A stretch of DNA of 64,000 nucleotides from Acidobacteriota bacterium (GTDB lineage: Bacteria; Acidobacteriota; Thermoanaerobaculia; Multivoradales; Multivoraceae): assembly GCA_029263415.1 (NCBI GenBank), contig JAJCXN010000037.1, positions 164,288 to 228,287 of the forward strand, in the 5' to 3' direction. The notes under the pieces were generated by a model. It worked only from the letters and a program-made list of their open reading frames with translations, was not told the DNA's origin and did no database searches. Numbering within the stretch: position 1 is the first letter of the stretch; each line of letters opens with the position of its first letter. Position numbers and translations under genes: made by a program. This document shows, one piece after another, positions 8,328-17,093 of this stretch.

Positions 8328-9389
8328 CTACCAGCCTTGGGGGTCGAAGCCGAAGTAGTGGGTTCGATGATGCACAATGCCTCTCTTGTGGAGAAGGCGC
8401 ACTTCCACCGTGTGCATTGAACGTGTCGTACTGGTTTCGGTGGGAAACCCGAGGAATACTCGATTGCGAATGTCGCGCAGTACTCTAGATACCGCCAGTT
8501 CGACACTGATCTCGGTCAAGTTGACGTAGCGGCCGCCGCTGGCCTCTGCCAGTTCCCGAAGGCCTTGGAGCTCAACTTCGGTAGCGAAACCGTCCGCTGG
8601 ACGCTCCTTTGCTGCTGCGCCTGGCTTGCGATTCTTGTTGGTCGCGTCGCGCTGGTCTGGCGCGCCACCCTCGAGGCCGAACACGTAAACCGGGATGCCG
8701 GTACCTGAAAGCAGGGTTCGCACCTGGCCGATCGGGAGCTCACTCGCGGTATCTACGCCGTCGGTCACCACCAGGCCGGTCGTTCGACCCCAATGGCCAT
8801 GCGACAACTGAGGAATCGCAGCGGTGGCGTCGATCAGCGCCGTTTCGCCGTAGCCTACCCACGCTTGCTCAAGCCCCGCGAGAAGTTGATGATCAGCGGT
8901 GAACGGCTGCTTGACCTCAACTTGAGGTGAGGCAAACGTTGCCAGTGCTAGGTGATCGCCGGGGATCAGTTTCTTGACCATTTGTCGATAAGCAGACCGG
9001 GACAGACCCAACCGACTTCGCAAGTCCATGCTGCCAGAGACGTCCTGAAGGTAGAGCAGGTTGACGATCTCTCCGGCCGCGTCAAACTCGTCGATCTTGA
9101 CCTCTCGATCGTCGACGAAGAGGCGGAACATTCCGGGCGCAAGGGGTGGCAAGACTCGGTTCTTCGATTCGACGATCACCGAAACGGAGACCCATTCGAC
9201 TGAGACCCGATCCGCGAATGAGACATCCGCGGCCTGCTGCCCGTACACGACTGGTCCAGACCAGGTCAGCATGATCAAGAACGCGCACGCGGCGAATCGC
9301 CGACCCGGATGGCGATCGGCGCGCTGGCGGGAGACTGAGCGCAAGCGGGGTGGCTGGATTTGAAGACGCATCGACATTAATCTATACAA
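8328..9389 (-). CDS. VWFA-related secreted protein (acidobacterial type)
   Basis: 353 aa. Signal peptide (RFAACAFLIMLTWSG...YGQ) followed by VSVSVIVESKNRVLPPLAPGMFRLFVDDREVKIDEF, the N-terminal strand block of this family. The VWA domain has MIDAS motif DVSGSM (~122), TALIDA (~180, the MIDAS Thr) and VVTDGVDT (~207). It ends with LAEASGGRYVNLTEI and a beta tail, as in VWFA-related domain proteins that are abundant in Acidobacteriota. Probable role: a metal-dependent adhesion or complex-scaffolding protein outside the inner membrane; the partner is unknown. Three closely spaced Met codons (1, 5, 7) leave the exact start open. A degraded relative sits at 58.2-59.6 kb. Confidence 0.85.
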   Translation of the reverse strand: MYRLMSMRLQIQPPRLRSVSRQRADRHPGRRFAACAFLIMLTWSGPVVYGQQAADVSFADRVSVEWVSVSVIVESKNRVLPPLAPGMFRLFVDDREVKIDEFDAAGEIVNLLYLQDVSGSMDLRSRLGLSRSAYRQMVKKLIPGDHLALATFASPQVEVKQPFTADHQLLAGLEQAWVGYGETALIDATAAIPQLSHGHWGRTTGLVVTDGVDTASELPIGQVRTLLSGTGIPVYVFGLEGGAPDQRDATNKNRKPGAAAKERPADGFATEVELQGLRELAEASGGRYVNLTEISVELAVSRVLRDIRNRVFLGFPTETSTTRSMHTVEVRLLHKRGIVHHRTHYFGFDPQGW

Positions 9390-9445
9390 AGATTATGCCA
9401 AGTCGCCCAACAATGTGGAAGCCTAGGTGCTGCGTCGTCCCGGCT

Positions 9446-10549
9446 CTAGCTGCCGATGCCCAGTGGTTCGTAGCGGCCAATGAACAGTTGCTCAATCACT
9501 CCCGCTCCGACTAGCGGGGCCTTGGGTCCGTCGCCGATGGTGAGCTCAGCACGGCAGAACGCTTGGACGTGGCGGTACTCGAAGAGCGAATTGTCAACGG
9601 TATCCAGATCTATCTGGTCGTATTCGACATTGAGCTCGCCGTGATCTAAACCATGGCTCCAGCGGGGGTGGGTGTAGCCCAGGCCCGACATGTAAAACAG
9701 CGGGCCAGGCTCCAGACTCAGCTCCAGTTCCCTTGGTCCATCGAGTGTCTCATCGAACAACTGGATGTTCATCGTGGCGATCCTCGCGGCCGCATCGACG
9801 GTGACCCTTGAACTCGGTCGGCTGCAGACCAGCTCGCTTCGGTTGACTGAGGCGCTCTCGGTCAGGAGGCCTACATGAGCGCCGCTCTCGTTCCAAGGGC
9901 ACCCGTCACCATCAGCGTTGAGGTGGTAAAAGACGGAGCGATCGGCAAAGTTCAATGGCGTCCACAGCCAGAAGAACTGTGGATCGGCGGGAATGGTCTC
10001 AGGGTCACGCACTCCGACAGGTCGAATGCCCCACGATCGATCTCGGGTTCCAACCAAACCTTCAACGGTCTGAGCCTGCCCCTCGACCGCGATGTCGCCA
10101 GTCCAGACTCCGTTCTGCGTCATGCGCGTGTAGTCGAATGTGAGGCGTTGTTTGGAACGGCGGGTGAAGCGGGGTTCCTCCAAGACCGCGCAGCGAGCGT
10201 TGAACTCGAGGTTCGCCTGCACGATCTCGTGATCAACGTGCAGCTTGAGTTGCAGCAGGGGGATCGAAACCTCGATGCACAGCGGGCCCACAGAGAGATC
10301 CATGCGATCAACAACCTTCTGAGTTTTTGATGCCCGGACATTGTGTTGGACATCATCACGCTGGACGCAAAAGGCAGCGTCTACCACACCGAGGGTGGGG
10401 TAGAACCCCATGGCGAACGCGAAGAAGGTCGATCCGTCTTCGGAATAGCCGTTGAAGAAGTAGCGATCGTAGAAGTTGCGCTCATCGGTCGCCCGCGCCA
10501 TTGGTTGAGGCGACTGATGGATGGGGTAGTCGTCGGCGGGAGTGATCAT
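9446..10549 (-). CDS. uncharacterised protein, possibly lipocalin/AttH-like
   Basis: 367 aa from the ATG at 10549; the longer frame adds 26 residues without any similarity visible. No signal peptide. The protein is beta-rich: NFYDRYFFNGYSEDGSTFFAFAMGFYPTLGV at the start, then many short strands, then EGLVGTRDRSWGIRPVG in the middle. The RDRSWG-type motif recalls hydroxyneurosporene-dehydratase/AttH-like (double lipocalin) proteins that often neighbour kinase-fold phosphotransferases, as here (divergent gene at 10753). This assignment is a motif-level impression, not a firm call. The pair may act on a lipophilic, possibly terpenoid or steroid-like, substrate. Confidence 0.5.
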   Translation of the reverse strand: MITPADDYPIHQSPQPMARATDERNFYDRYFFNGYSEDGSTFFAFAMGFYPTLGVVDAAFCVQRDDVQHNVRASKTQKVVDRMDLSVGPLCIEVSIPLLQLKLHVDHEIVQANLEFNARCAVLEEPRFTRRSKQRLTFDYTRMTQNGVWTGDIAVEGQAQTVEGLVGTRDRSWGIRPVGVRDPETIPADPQFFWLWTPLNFADRSVFYHLNADGDGCPWNESGAHVGLLTESASVNRSELVCSRPSSRVTVDAAARIATMNIQLFDETLDGPRELELSLEPGPLFYMSGLGYTHPRWSHGLDHGELNVEYDQIDLDTVDNSLFEYRHVQAFCRAELTIGDGPKAPLVGAGVIEQLFIGRYEPLGIGS

Positions 10550-10752
10550 GAGATGTGCGCTCTTGGAGATGTACGGTGGCGGGGAGGATGTCGAGACCCG
10601 AGCTGTCGGGCGACGTGTGCTTGCCACCGATGCTAGGTTAGATGGTTCTCCGAGTTGGGTGAGAGGATCTTTGGATAGTAAACATAGCGCGATTTGTGCG
10701 ACAGGGACGATGTTCAGGTCGGTCGGGTGCTGTCATGAGTAGGGAGTGACGT

Positions 10753-11853
10753 GTGAACAACCGCGATAAGACCAGCTGGCCAGCCTCCGTCGGGGAGGTT
10801 GATGCCCAGTGGCTCAGTGCGGCAATGTCGTCGAGTTTCCAGAGTGAGGTCACGATTGAGTCGTTCGCGGCGAGCCGTGTCGGAACGGGGCAAGTGGGCG
10901 AATGCTGGCGACTGTGCTTGACTTACGCAGTGAGTGAAGGCGGGCCCGACAAACGTCCGAGTTCGGTGATTGCGAAGTTCGCCGCGAGCGACCCGGCAAG
11001 TCGCGCGGCGGGGGCATCGCAGTCTTGCTACGTCCGTGAGGTCGGCTTCTATCGCGACTTGCAGTCGCGCATTCGCACTCGGACGCCGCTAGTCCACTTC
11101 CAAGCAATTGCTGACAACACCGTAGATCATGTGCTGCTTCTCGAAGATATGGCGCCGGCGGTCCAGGGTGACCAACTCTTGGGTTGCTCGATTGCGCAGG
11201 CTCAAGTTGCACTCGAACAGCTTGGCCTGTTGCATGCTCCCCTCTGGGACGATCCGAGCCTGGGTGCTTTGGACTGGCTAGAAGCTCCGACGGCTGAGGG
11301 ACGCAAGCAGGTGTTGGGCTTGTTTGTTTCGTCGCACGCTGGGTTCATCGAGCGCTTCGAGGCCACGCTCGAGCCAGATACGGTAACTGTGGTTCGTTGG
11401 TTGGCGAACAACGCGGCCCGTCTAAAGGAGTACGCGGGACCAGTGGCCCCAGTGCACAATGACTATCGCGTCGACAACCTTCTGTTTGGTGACGGAGTCT
11501 CAGCACCAGCCGTGACCGCAGTTGACTGGCAGACCATCAAGCTCGGTTGCGGTCCGCACGATGCCGCGTACTTTCTCGGCGCAGGGCTTGCTCCAGACGT
11601 GCGTCGTGAGCATGAACGCAAGCTGTTGGAAACGTCCTACTATGAGACCCTGCTCGCTCAGGGCGTTCGCGACTACGACTTTGATGCCTGTTGGCTTGAC
11701 TATCGGCGGGGCGCGTTTGGCGGTCTGCTGATGGCGGTGATCGCGTCGATGTTAGTGGGGAGCACAGGGCGTGGCGACGCGATGTTTCTCACCATGGCCA
11801 ACCGCCATGCGACTCACGCCTTGGATGTCGACGCGATGAAAGCTGTGCTTTAG
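10753..11853 (+). CDS. APH/choline-kinase-fold phosphotransferase
   Basis: 366 aa. Kinase-like fold of the aminoglycoside phosphotransferase/EcKinase type: VIAKFAAS (~74, ATP-binding Lys), LLLEDMAP hinge (~129), catalytic loop HNDYRVDNLLF (~237) equal to HxDxxxxN, and VDWQTIKLG (~257) with the metal-binding Asp. Phosphorylates a small hydroxylated molecule, identity unknown; the family covers antibiotics, choline, homoserine and acyl-CoA-linked substrates. Start GTG at 10753. Convergent with the next methyltransferase (4 bp overlap) and divergent from the lipocalin-like gene with ~200 bp between, which may hold both promoters. Confidence 0.8.
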   Translation: MNNRDKTSWPASVGEVDAQWLSAAMSSSFQSEVTIESFAASRVGTGQVGECWRLCLTYAVSEGGPDKRPSSVIAKFAASDPASRAAGASQSCYVREVGFYRDLQSRIRTRTPLVHFQAIADNTVDHVLLLEDMAPAVQGDQLLGCSIAQAQVALEQLGLLHAPLWDDPSLGALDWLEAPTAEGRKQVLGLFVSSHAGFIERFEATLEPDTVTVVRWLANNAARLKEYAGPVAPVHNDYRVDNLLFGDGVSAPAVTAVDWQTIKLGCGPHDAAYFLGAGLAPDVRREHERKLLETSYYETLLAQGVRDYDFDACWLDYRRGAFGGLLMAVIASMLVGSTGRGDAMFLTMANRHATHALDVDAMKAVL

Positions 11854-12590
11854 GAGCTTGCTTCGACCGAGGTGCAGAATGCCGCGAATCCCCAAGACAG
11901 TTCTGAGAAGCGACGGTGGCTGGGGGTGGCGAATCCGGCCGCCTGTGCTGAGCGGGTAGCGGTCGATAGATCGAAGAAGAACTCCTCTTCGATCTCGTCA
12001 GCGAGGTCCTCGCGGTCCGTCTGCCGGTAGTTGCTGAGGATCTCCTGCTGCTGGGATCGGTCTGAGAACATCAGGTCGCCAATGACCAGTCGCCCATAGC
12101 GAGGGTGAAGGATGCGCCTCGCTTGGTTGAAGAACTCGTCCTTCTCCGACTCTTCGAGGTGATGCAGGGTGTAGGTACTCACGATCGCATCGAAGCTGGA
12201 GTCAGGTGCTTGATGGCAGTGGGAAAGAACGTCATCGATGACGAACTCTGGTGATTGTGTTGAAGCGGCCGCGCGAGCTGCAAGCTTCCTTCTGGCCAAT
12301 GTCGACATCTCGGTCGAAATGTCGACGCAGACGAGTCGACCACACGGCGGAAGCAGTGTAGTGAGGTTGCCGGTGCCGGAACCCAGCTCGAGAACTCGAT
12401 CTGTGGGGCCAACTGCCGCTCTTCGAGCGACCCAATTCAGCAGGTTGCCGTAACCCGCGCGAATCGGGTCGTCATGGTTTTCGACGTCTTGATCGTAGTC
12501 TTGTGCATCTTCGTCGTGATTGAAGCGGTCGACATGTCGTGAGCGGATTTCCAAACCTCGTCTCCGATGATGTGTTTCGATCTCTGGCAT
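11850..12590 (-). CDS. class I SAM-dependent methyltransferase
   Basis: 246 aa. Motif I DRVLELGSGTGNLTTLL (~64-80), acidic strand 2 GRLVCVDISTEM, motif post-II EFVIDDVLSH, motif IV FDAIVSTYTLHHL (~130) and a RILHPRYGRLVIGDLMFSD strand, i.e. a complete UbiE/YrrT-like methyltransferase core. An acidic, His/Arg-rich N-terminus (HDEDAQDYDQDVENHDD) precedes it. The C-terminal region has an LADEIEEEFFFDL helix and could shape the substrate pocket. Resembles small-molecule methyltransferases of the YrrT type, but the substrate cannot be assigned. ATG start. Confidence 0.82.
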   Translation of the reverse strand: MPEIETHHRRRGLEIRSRHVDRFNHDEDAQDYDQDVENHDDPIRAGYGNLLNWVARRAAVGPTDRVLELGSGTGNLTTLLPPCGRLVCVDISTEMSTLARRKLAARAAASTQSPEFVIDDVLSHCHQAPDSSFDAIVSTYTLHHLEESEKDEFFNQARRILHPRYGRLVIGDLMFSDRSQQQEILSNYRQTDREDLADEIEEEFFFDLSTATRSAQAAGFATPSHRRFSELSWGFAAFCTSVEASS

Positions 12591-12741
12591 ATCGCAGTGC
12601 GCCAGCCTTCAGCGGGACCGGGGACTCGTCAACGATACTGTGCGTCGTCCTCCCGTGGGACCAGCATTGCCTCCTCGCCACCGCGCGAACTGACCGTCCA
12701 GATTCCCGTGCTCAGTCCCGCGGGAGTTTCACCACGGGCTG

Positions 12742-13875
12742 CTAGCCGAGTGCGACGACCTTGATCATTAAGACCGGTCTCTTTCCGTCTTCGAATGCTG
12801 CGTCGAAGGCAGAAGCGTCAGTGGCTAAATCAATGGTGGTCTTTGAAACGCCGTCGGTCGCCTGAGCTCCGACAGCGCGTCCGGTATAGAGCTTCTGGGT
12901 AACTGACTCGGTCAGCGGTTCACCGTCGGCGCTGAGAATCTGTATGGTCAGTTCGAACTCTGAGGTGTAGGCCTCACTTCGGCCGAAGAAAGTGATCGCG
13001 AGGCCAGTGTTCTTCCGCTTGGTGCGCTTCTTGACTTCGACAATCTCGATGGTTCCGCCATCAATTTCGTACTGGGCAAGATCCCTAGAACGCCAACCGT
13101 ATCCTTCTGGAATCTGGTCGAGAGGCCCGAGTGGAAGCTCCACCGACATTGGCGACTCGACCTGAATGCGGGAGACCTTGGAGGTACCGCGAACTACTGG
13201 TGCGCTCTCAGCGGAAGAGATGCGAATGGTTGGAGCTTCCTCACGAGTGGTCGAGGCTGCCGGTTGAGCTTGCCTTTTGGGGGCACTCGAAGCCTCGGTC
13301 GGTTTGGGCTTTGGCTGGCTTTGGCTCTTACGACGACGTTCCTTGTTGCCTTTCCCGGCCGCCACATAGGTGACACTGAATGCTTCGACCCAATTGCCTT
13401 GAACCTTGACTTTGACTGTCTGCTGGAGCTGTCCGTCTTCTGATCTGCGGTAGCTAGAGACCACGGGGTCAACCGTGCCGTTGGCTTGGGCGACTGTGCC
13501 GTTTAGTTCGAGACTGGTTAAGCGTCCCGCGGAGACCAAAGGCTTGCCTTCGGTGTGGGCGACACTGCCATCGTCGATGACGGCGGTGGTGGCCCAGGTG
13601 CCGTCATTCTTGAAGGATTCAGTGGTGAAGACTTGATTGCCGTCAATGGTCAGCTCTTGGGTGAGGCCACAGCCGTTCGCGACCAACTTGACGGTCGCTG
13701 AACCTTTAGTCTGCCCGTCGGCGACCAGGTCATAGGTGCCGACGAGCTCTTCAAATACAGACCAAGGTGCGCCGTCGCAAGCTGCAGTCTGGGTGATCGC
13801 TGGAGCGGCCACTCCGGTGACGATCAGTGCGCTGCTCAGTACAGCTATCCGAATGGGATTGGTGATGCGGCTCAT
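12742..13875 (-). CDS. secreted protein of unknown function
   Basis: 377 aa; not recognised. Sec signal peptide with an AVLSSALIVTGVAAPAIT hydrophobic core, then an N-terminal domain (residues ~33-175) of regular beta strands ending in EAFSVTYVA. This domain has the look of the DUF1579-like or lipocalin-like secreted proteins that start with a YDLVADGQ-type strand. A Lys/Arg/Pro/Gln-rich linker follows (~176-215), then a second beta domain (~225-377) with an IPEGYGWRSRDLAQYEIDGG patch. Both domains look extracytoplasmic. No catalytic motif seen. Single transcription unit. Confidence 0.65.
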   Translation of the reverse strand: MSRITNPIRIAVLSSALIVTGVAAPAITQTAACDGAPWSVFEELVGTYDLVADGQTKGSATVKLVANGCGLTQELTIDGNQVFTTESFKNDGTWATTAVIDDGSVAHTEGKPLVSAGRLTSLELNGTVAQANGTVDPVVSSYRRSEDGQLQQTVKVKVQGNWVEAFSVTYVAAGKGNKERRRKSQSQPKPKPTEASSAPKRQAQPAASTTREEAPTIRISSAESAPVVRGTSKVSRIQVESPMSVELPLGPLDQIPEGYGWRSRDLAQYEIDGGTIEIVEVKKRTKRKNTGLAITFFGRSEAYTSEFELTIQILSADGEPLTESVTQKLYTGRAVGAQATDGVSKTTIDLATDASAFDAAFEDGKRPVLMIKVVALG

Positions 13876-13998
13876 GGGGTCAGCTCCTAGGAAGGTCGGA
13901 CTCTCACTGTGGGACGATTGGGCGATGAACGGTGATCTTGGCTCGACACCGTGCTCACCGGCTTGTTGTTCTTCGAATGAACAACCGCGGCAGATCGC

Positions 13999-14979
13999 TC
14001 AGTATTGCACTAGAGCCTCTTGCATGCCGGTTGCCACGAGTTCGCCTTGCTTGCTGAACATCTCAACATGGATCAATGCCAAGCCGTCGACTGCGATACG
14101 ACTCTCCGCTACAAACAGATGCCACCGGCCAGGCGAAGGCACTTGGTGGAGCCACACCGAGTGATTCAGCGTAACGGCTTGGTTTTTGGTCCAAAGAATG
14201 CCGTGAGGAAGTGCCGCAGTCGAAAGCAGGGCGCGGTCGGAGGCGTAAAGCAGAAGCGCAATGCGAAGATGTTCGTCGAGTGTGTCAGAGCCTGGCACCC
14301 TGACCCAGTTGACCGCTCGAGGAGGCAGTTTCACTCCCGGGGTCAGCATCTTGGGATCGGTCACTAGGACCTCGACGGCGTTGACCGGATGTTCGAGCCA
14401 ACTCAGGCCCAACTTCCTGGTTCGCTCTTGCTCGCGATCAAGGCAGTCATTCGGTGCTGGCACGTCGTCGGGAGGCTTTGCCACCGAGTGGCTGATGCCG
14501 GTCCGGGTGATCAAGGGCCGTGGCTCGCCGGGGTCGGCCTCCTTGAGCGGGATGCGGAAGCCGATGTCGCCTTCGAAAAGGACACGCGATCCTTGCCTGA
14601 CGACCCCTCGTCGATTGGAGAACGAGCGGCCGTCGCGGGCGGCGAGCACATCGCATTCAAGTTCCGTTTCGGAACGGCCTGCGCGCAAGAAGGTGCCACT
14701 GATGGAGTGGAGTCGCCTCGCGTCGTCGACCGTCGATTGCGCGGCTAGGTACGCCAGAGCGAAACTGGTTCCGCCGTAAAGACGTCCTGGTCCTTGGGTG
14801 AGCGTAGTGAACCTGCCCTCGAGGTCAGGTGGACTTCCCCCCCGTGCTTCCAGAGCGAAGCAATCAAGCACTCGGTCGAGTGCAATCTTGCGTCTGGCGG
14901 CTCGCTCAGCGGGCTCGATCCTTTCGAAGTCGGCAGACGAACTCAGGTCTGAACCCTGATCGAACGAGGAAGTGGTCAT
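13999..14979 (-). CDS. acyl-CoA thioesterase II-like (TesB family)
   Basis: 326 aa, two hotdog domains. The N-terminal hotdog runs from ~residue 55 (RLYGGTSFALAYLAAQSTVD) to ~150, with HSISGTFLRAGRSETELECDVLAARDGRSFSNRRG. The C-terminal hotdog runs from ~200, with WVRVPG, LLLYASDRALLSTAALPHG and LNHSVWLHQVPSPGRWHLFVAESRIAVDG. These correspond to the Asp and Ser/Thr-Gln active-site region of TesB. It cleaves acyl-CoA to free acid plus CoA in the cytoplasm. The N-terminal 45 residues are a family-specific extension. Divergent, 255 bp apart, from the esterase gene at 15235. Confidence 0.85.
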   Translation of the reverse strand: MTTSSFDQGSDLSSSADFERIEPAERAARRKIALDRVLDCFALEARGGSPPDLEGRFTTLTQGPGRLYGGTSFALAYLAAQSTVDDARRLHSISGTFLRAGRSETELECDVLAARDGRSFSNRRGVVRQGSRVLFEGDIGFRIPLKEADPGEPRPLITRTGISHSVAKPPDDVPAPNDCLDREQERTRKLGLSWLEHPVNAVEVLVTDPKMLTPGVKLPPRAVNWVRVPGSDTLDEHLRIALLLYASDRALLSTAALPHGILWTKNQAVTLNHSVWLHQVPSPGRWHLFVAESRIAVDGLALIHVEMFSKQGELVATGMQEALVQY

Positions 14980-15234
14980 GAGGAAAGGTACAGCTCTTCT
15001 AGTGCAAAAAAGTTTCTTGTTCGACGTCTACGGGACCGATTCGCCGACAGGTATGACCGCTGATTCTCGCACGACCACGCGTTTGATGAGCGCCTCGGGT
15101 AGAGTGCTCTCAACCAAGCACACTTCGTCGCCTCCAACCGCGTTGTTGGTGGCACCTTCGGTTGGATCTCGGTCGACCTCTGCTCGCCCATTCGTCAGCA
15201 TTGACGGGGATTACTACCGTATTGGAGAACTCTC

Positions 15235-17016
15235 GTGATCAAGCATTTGATGATGCCCCTTGCACAAGTCAACCGCTTTCGCGCTCTAGCACTAGTGGGC
15301 GTAGCGCTGGCCCTGATCGTGTCGTGCGGTGGGGTTGCTGACGGTCCCGGGTTGAGGATCGAAGTCAGTTTCCCTGAATCTCTGCACCCCGATCCGGCGC
15401 AAGGGCGCCTGCTTCTGTTTCTGGCAGATGCGCCCGAGGAGGGCAAGAAGGTGCGGCAACCATTTCAGCGCGTGAGTTCGCGTTTGAGTGGAGTTCCCGT
15501 CTTCGGAATCGACGTTGAGGAGTGGCAGCCCGGAGAACCCGCTGTATTCGAGGGCGAGGTGGTTGGCTATCCGGTTCGATTGCTGGCGGAACTGCCGCCT
15601 GGTGAGTATGTGGTTCAGGCCCTCCTGCATCACTACCAAGACTTCAAGCTCGGTAATGGCAAGCAGGTGAAGTTGCCGATGGATCGGGGCGAAGGGCAGC
15701 AGTGGCGAAGGGCGCCGGGCAACTTGCTCAGTGCACCAAAGACGGTTGCAATCGGCAGCGCTCCTCAGGTGATTCGGATCGAGCTCGATCAGAAGAATCC
15801 GGAGATCGAGCCACCCAGCGACACCGAGTGGGTCAAGCACATCAAGGTGCGTAGCGACTTGCTTTCGAAGTTCTGGGGGCGCGATATGGAATTGGGCGCA
15901 CATGTGTTGCTGCCGGCCGGATTTGATGAACATCCCGAGGCTAGCTATCCACTGATGGTGTTCCATGGCCACCACTCAAGTAGCTTCGGCGGCTTCCGTA
16001 CCGAGCCGCCGGATCCCGAGATCGAGTGTCGACCATCGCTTCGGTTCGGCGAGCCCTGCTACAACCGAGTGGTGCAACAGGAAGCCTACGACCTCTACAA
16101 ACGGTGGACGAGTGACGACTTTCCGCGGTTCCTGATTATTGAGATTCAGCACGCCAATCCGTACTACGACGACTCGTACGCGGTCAACTCAGCCAACATC
16201 GGACCCTATGGCGACGCCATCATGCACGAGCTGATCCCGGAGGTGGAGCGACAGTTCCGTGGGATTGGAGAAGGCTGGGCACGCTTCACCTACGGCGGCT
16301 CGACCGGCGGTTGGGAAGCGCTGGCGGCGCAAGTGTTCTATCCGGATGACTTCAACGGTGCCTTCGCAGCGTGCCCCGACCCGATCGATTTTCGCGCCTA
16401 CATGACCTTAGACCTTTATGCCGACGACAATGCCTTCTACTACCCGTCGCGGTTCAAGCAACAGGGTCGACCCGCTTGGCGAAATGCTGAGGGGCGCGTT
16501 GAAGCGTCGATCAAGGACTACAACGATCTGGAGCTTGTCTTGGGCACAAATGGTCGGTCTGGTGACCAGCTCGATGTCTGGCAGGCTGTCTATTCGCCGA
16601 TGGGTGCGGATGGGTATCCACAACCGATCTGGGACAAGAAGACCGGCCAGATCGACAAAGCGGTGGCTGAGCATTGGCGCGAGAATTACGATCTGCGTCA
16701 CATCATGGAGCGGGATTGGAAGACTCTCGGTCCCAAACTCGAAGGCAAGATTCACCTCTACAGTGGCGACATGGACAACTACTACCTGAACAACGCGGTG
16801 GTGCTGACCGAGGAGTTCTTGGAGTCGACGACCGATCCTTACTACGGTGGTGAGGTCGACTATGGTGATCGCGCCGAGCACTGCTGGAACGGTGATCATG
16901 AGAACGGGAATCACATTTCGAGACTGCGATACAACACGTTCTACTTGCCGAAAATCATGAAGCGGATTGAACAGTCTGCGCCCCGCGGTGCTGATGTGAC
17001 CAGTTGGCGCTACTGA
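15235..17016 (+). CDS. lipoprotein esterase-like alpha/beta hydrolase
   Basis: 593 aa. Lipobox IVSC (Cys31) after a hydrophobic stretch predicts a membrane-anchored periplasmic or surface lipoprotein. Residues ~40-190 form a beta domain (LRIEVSFPESLHPDPAQGRL, GEYVVQALLHHYQDFKLGNG) like the N-terminal module of secreted esterases. The hydrolase domain begins near 210: LGAHVLLPAGFDEHPEASYP, then PLMVFHGHHSS, then the nucleophile elbow YGGSTGGWEALA (~357). Candidate acid is the Asp of LYSGDMDNYYL (~508) and candidate His is in HCWNGDHENGNH (~552). Resembles putative esterase D/tannase-like enzymes; substrate unknown. GTG start. Confidence 0.75.
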   Translation: MIKHLMMPLAQVNRFRALALVGVALALIVSCGGVADGPGLRIEVSFPESLHPDPAQGRLLLFLADAPEEGKKVRQPFQRVSSRLSGVPVFGIDVEEWQPGEPAVFEGEVVGYPVRLLAELPPGEYVVQALLHHYQDFKLGNGKQVKLPMDRGEGQQWRRAPGNLLSAPKTVAIGSAPQVIRIELDQKNPEIEPPSDTEWVKHIKVRSDLLSKFWGRDMELGAHVLLPAGFDEHPEASYPLMVFHGHHSSSFGGFRTEPPDPEIECRPSLRFGEPCYNRVVQQEAYDLYKRWTSDDFPRFLIIEIQHANPYYDDSYAVNSANIGPYGDAIMHELIPEVERQFRGIGEGWARFTYGGSTGGWEALAAQVFYPDDFNGAFAACPDPIDFRAYMTLDLYADDNAFYYPSRFKQQGRPAWRNAEGRVEASIKDYNDLELVLGTNGRSGDQLDVWQAVYSPMGADGYPQPIWDKKTGQIDKAVAEHWRENYDLRHIMERDWKTLGPKLEGKIHLYSGDMDNYYLNNAVVLTEEFLESTTDPYYGGEVDYGDRAEHCWNGDHENGNHISRLRYNTFYLPKIMKRIEQSAPRGADVTSWRY

Positions 17017-17093
17017 TGTCCTAGCAGTGTGGGGGTGCGAGATGGCGGCCACGGACTAACAAACGAGCACCTCCGGCAATTGTCGGAGAGTTC

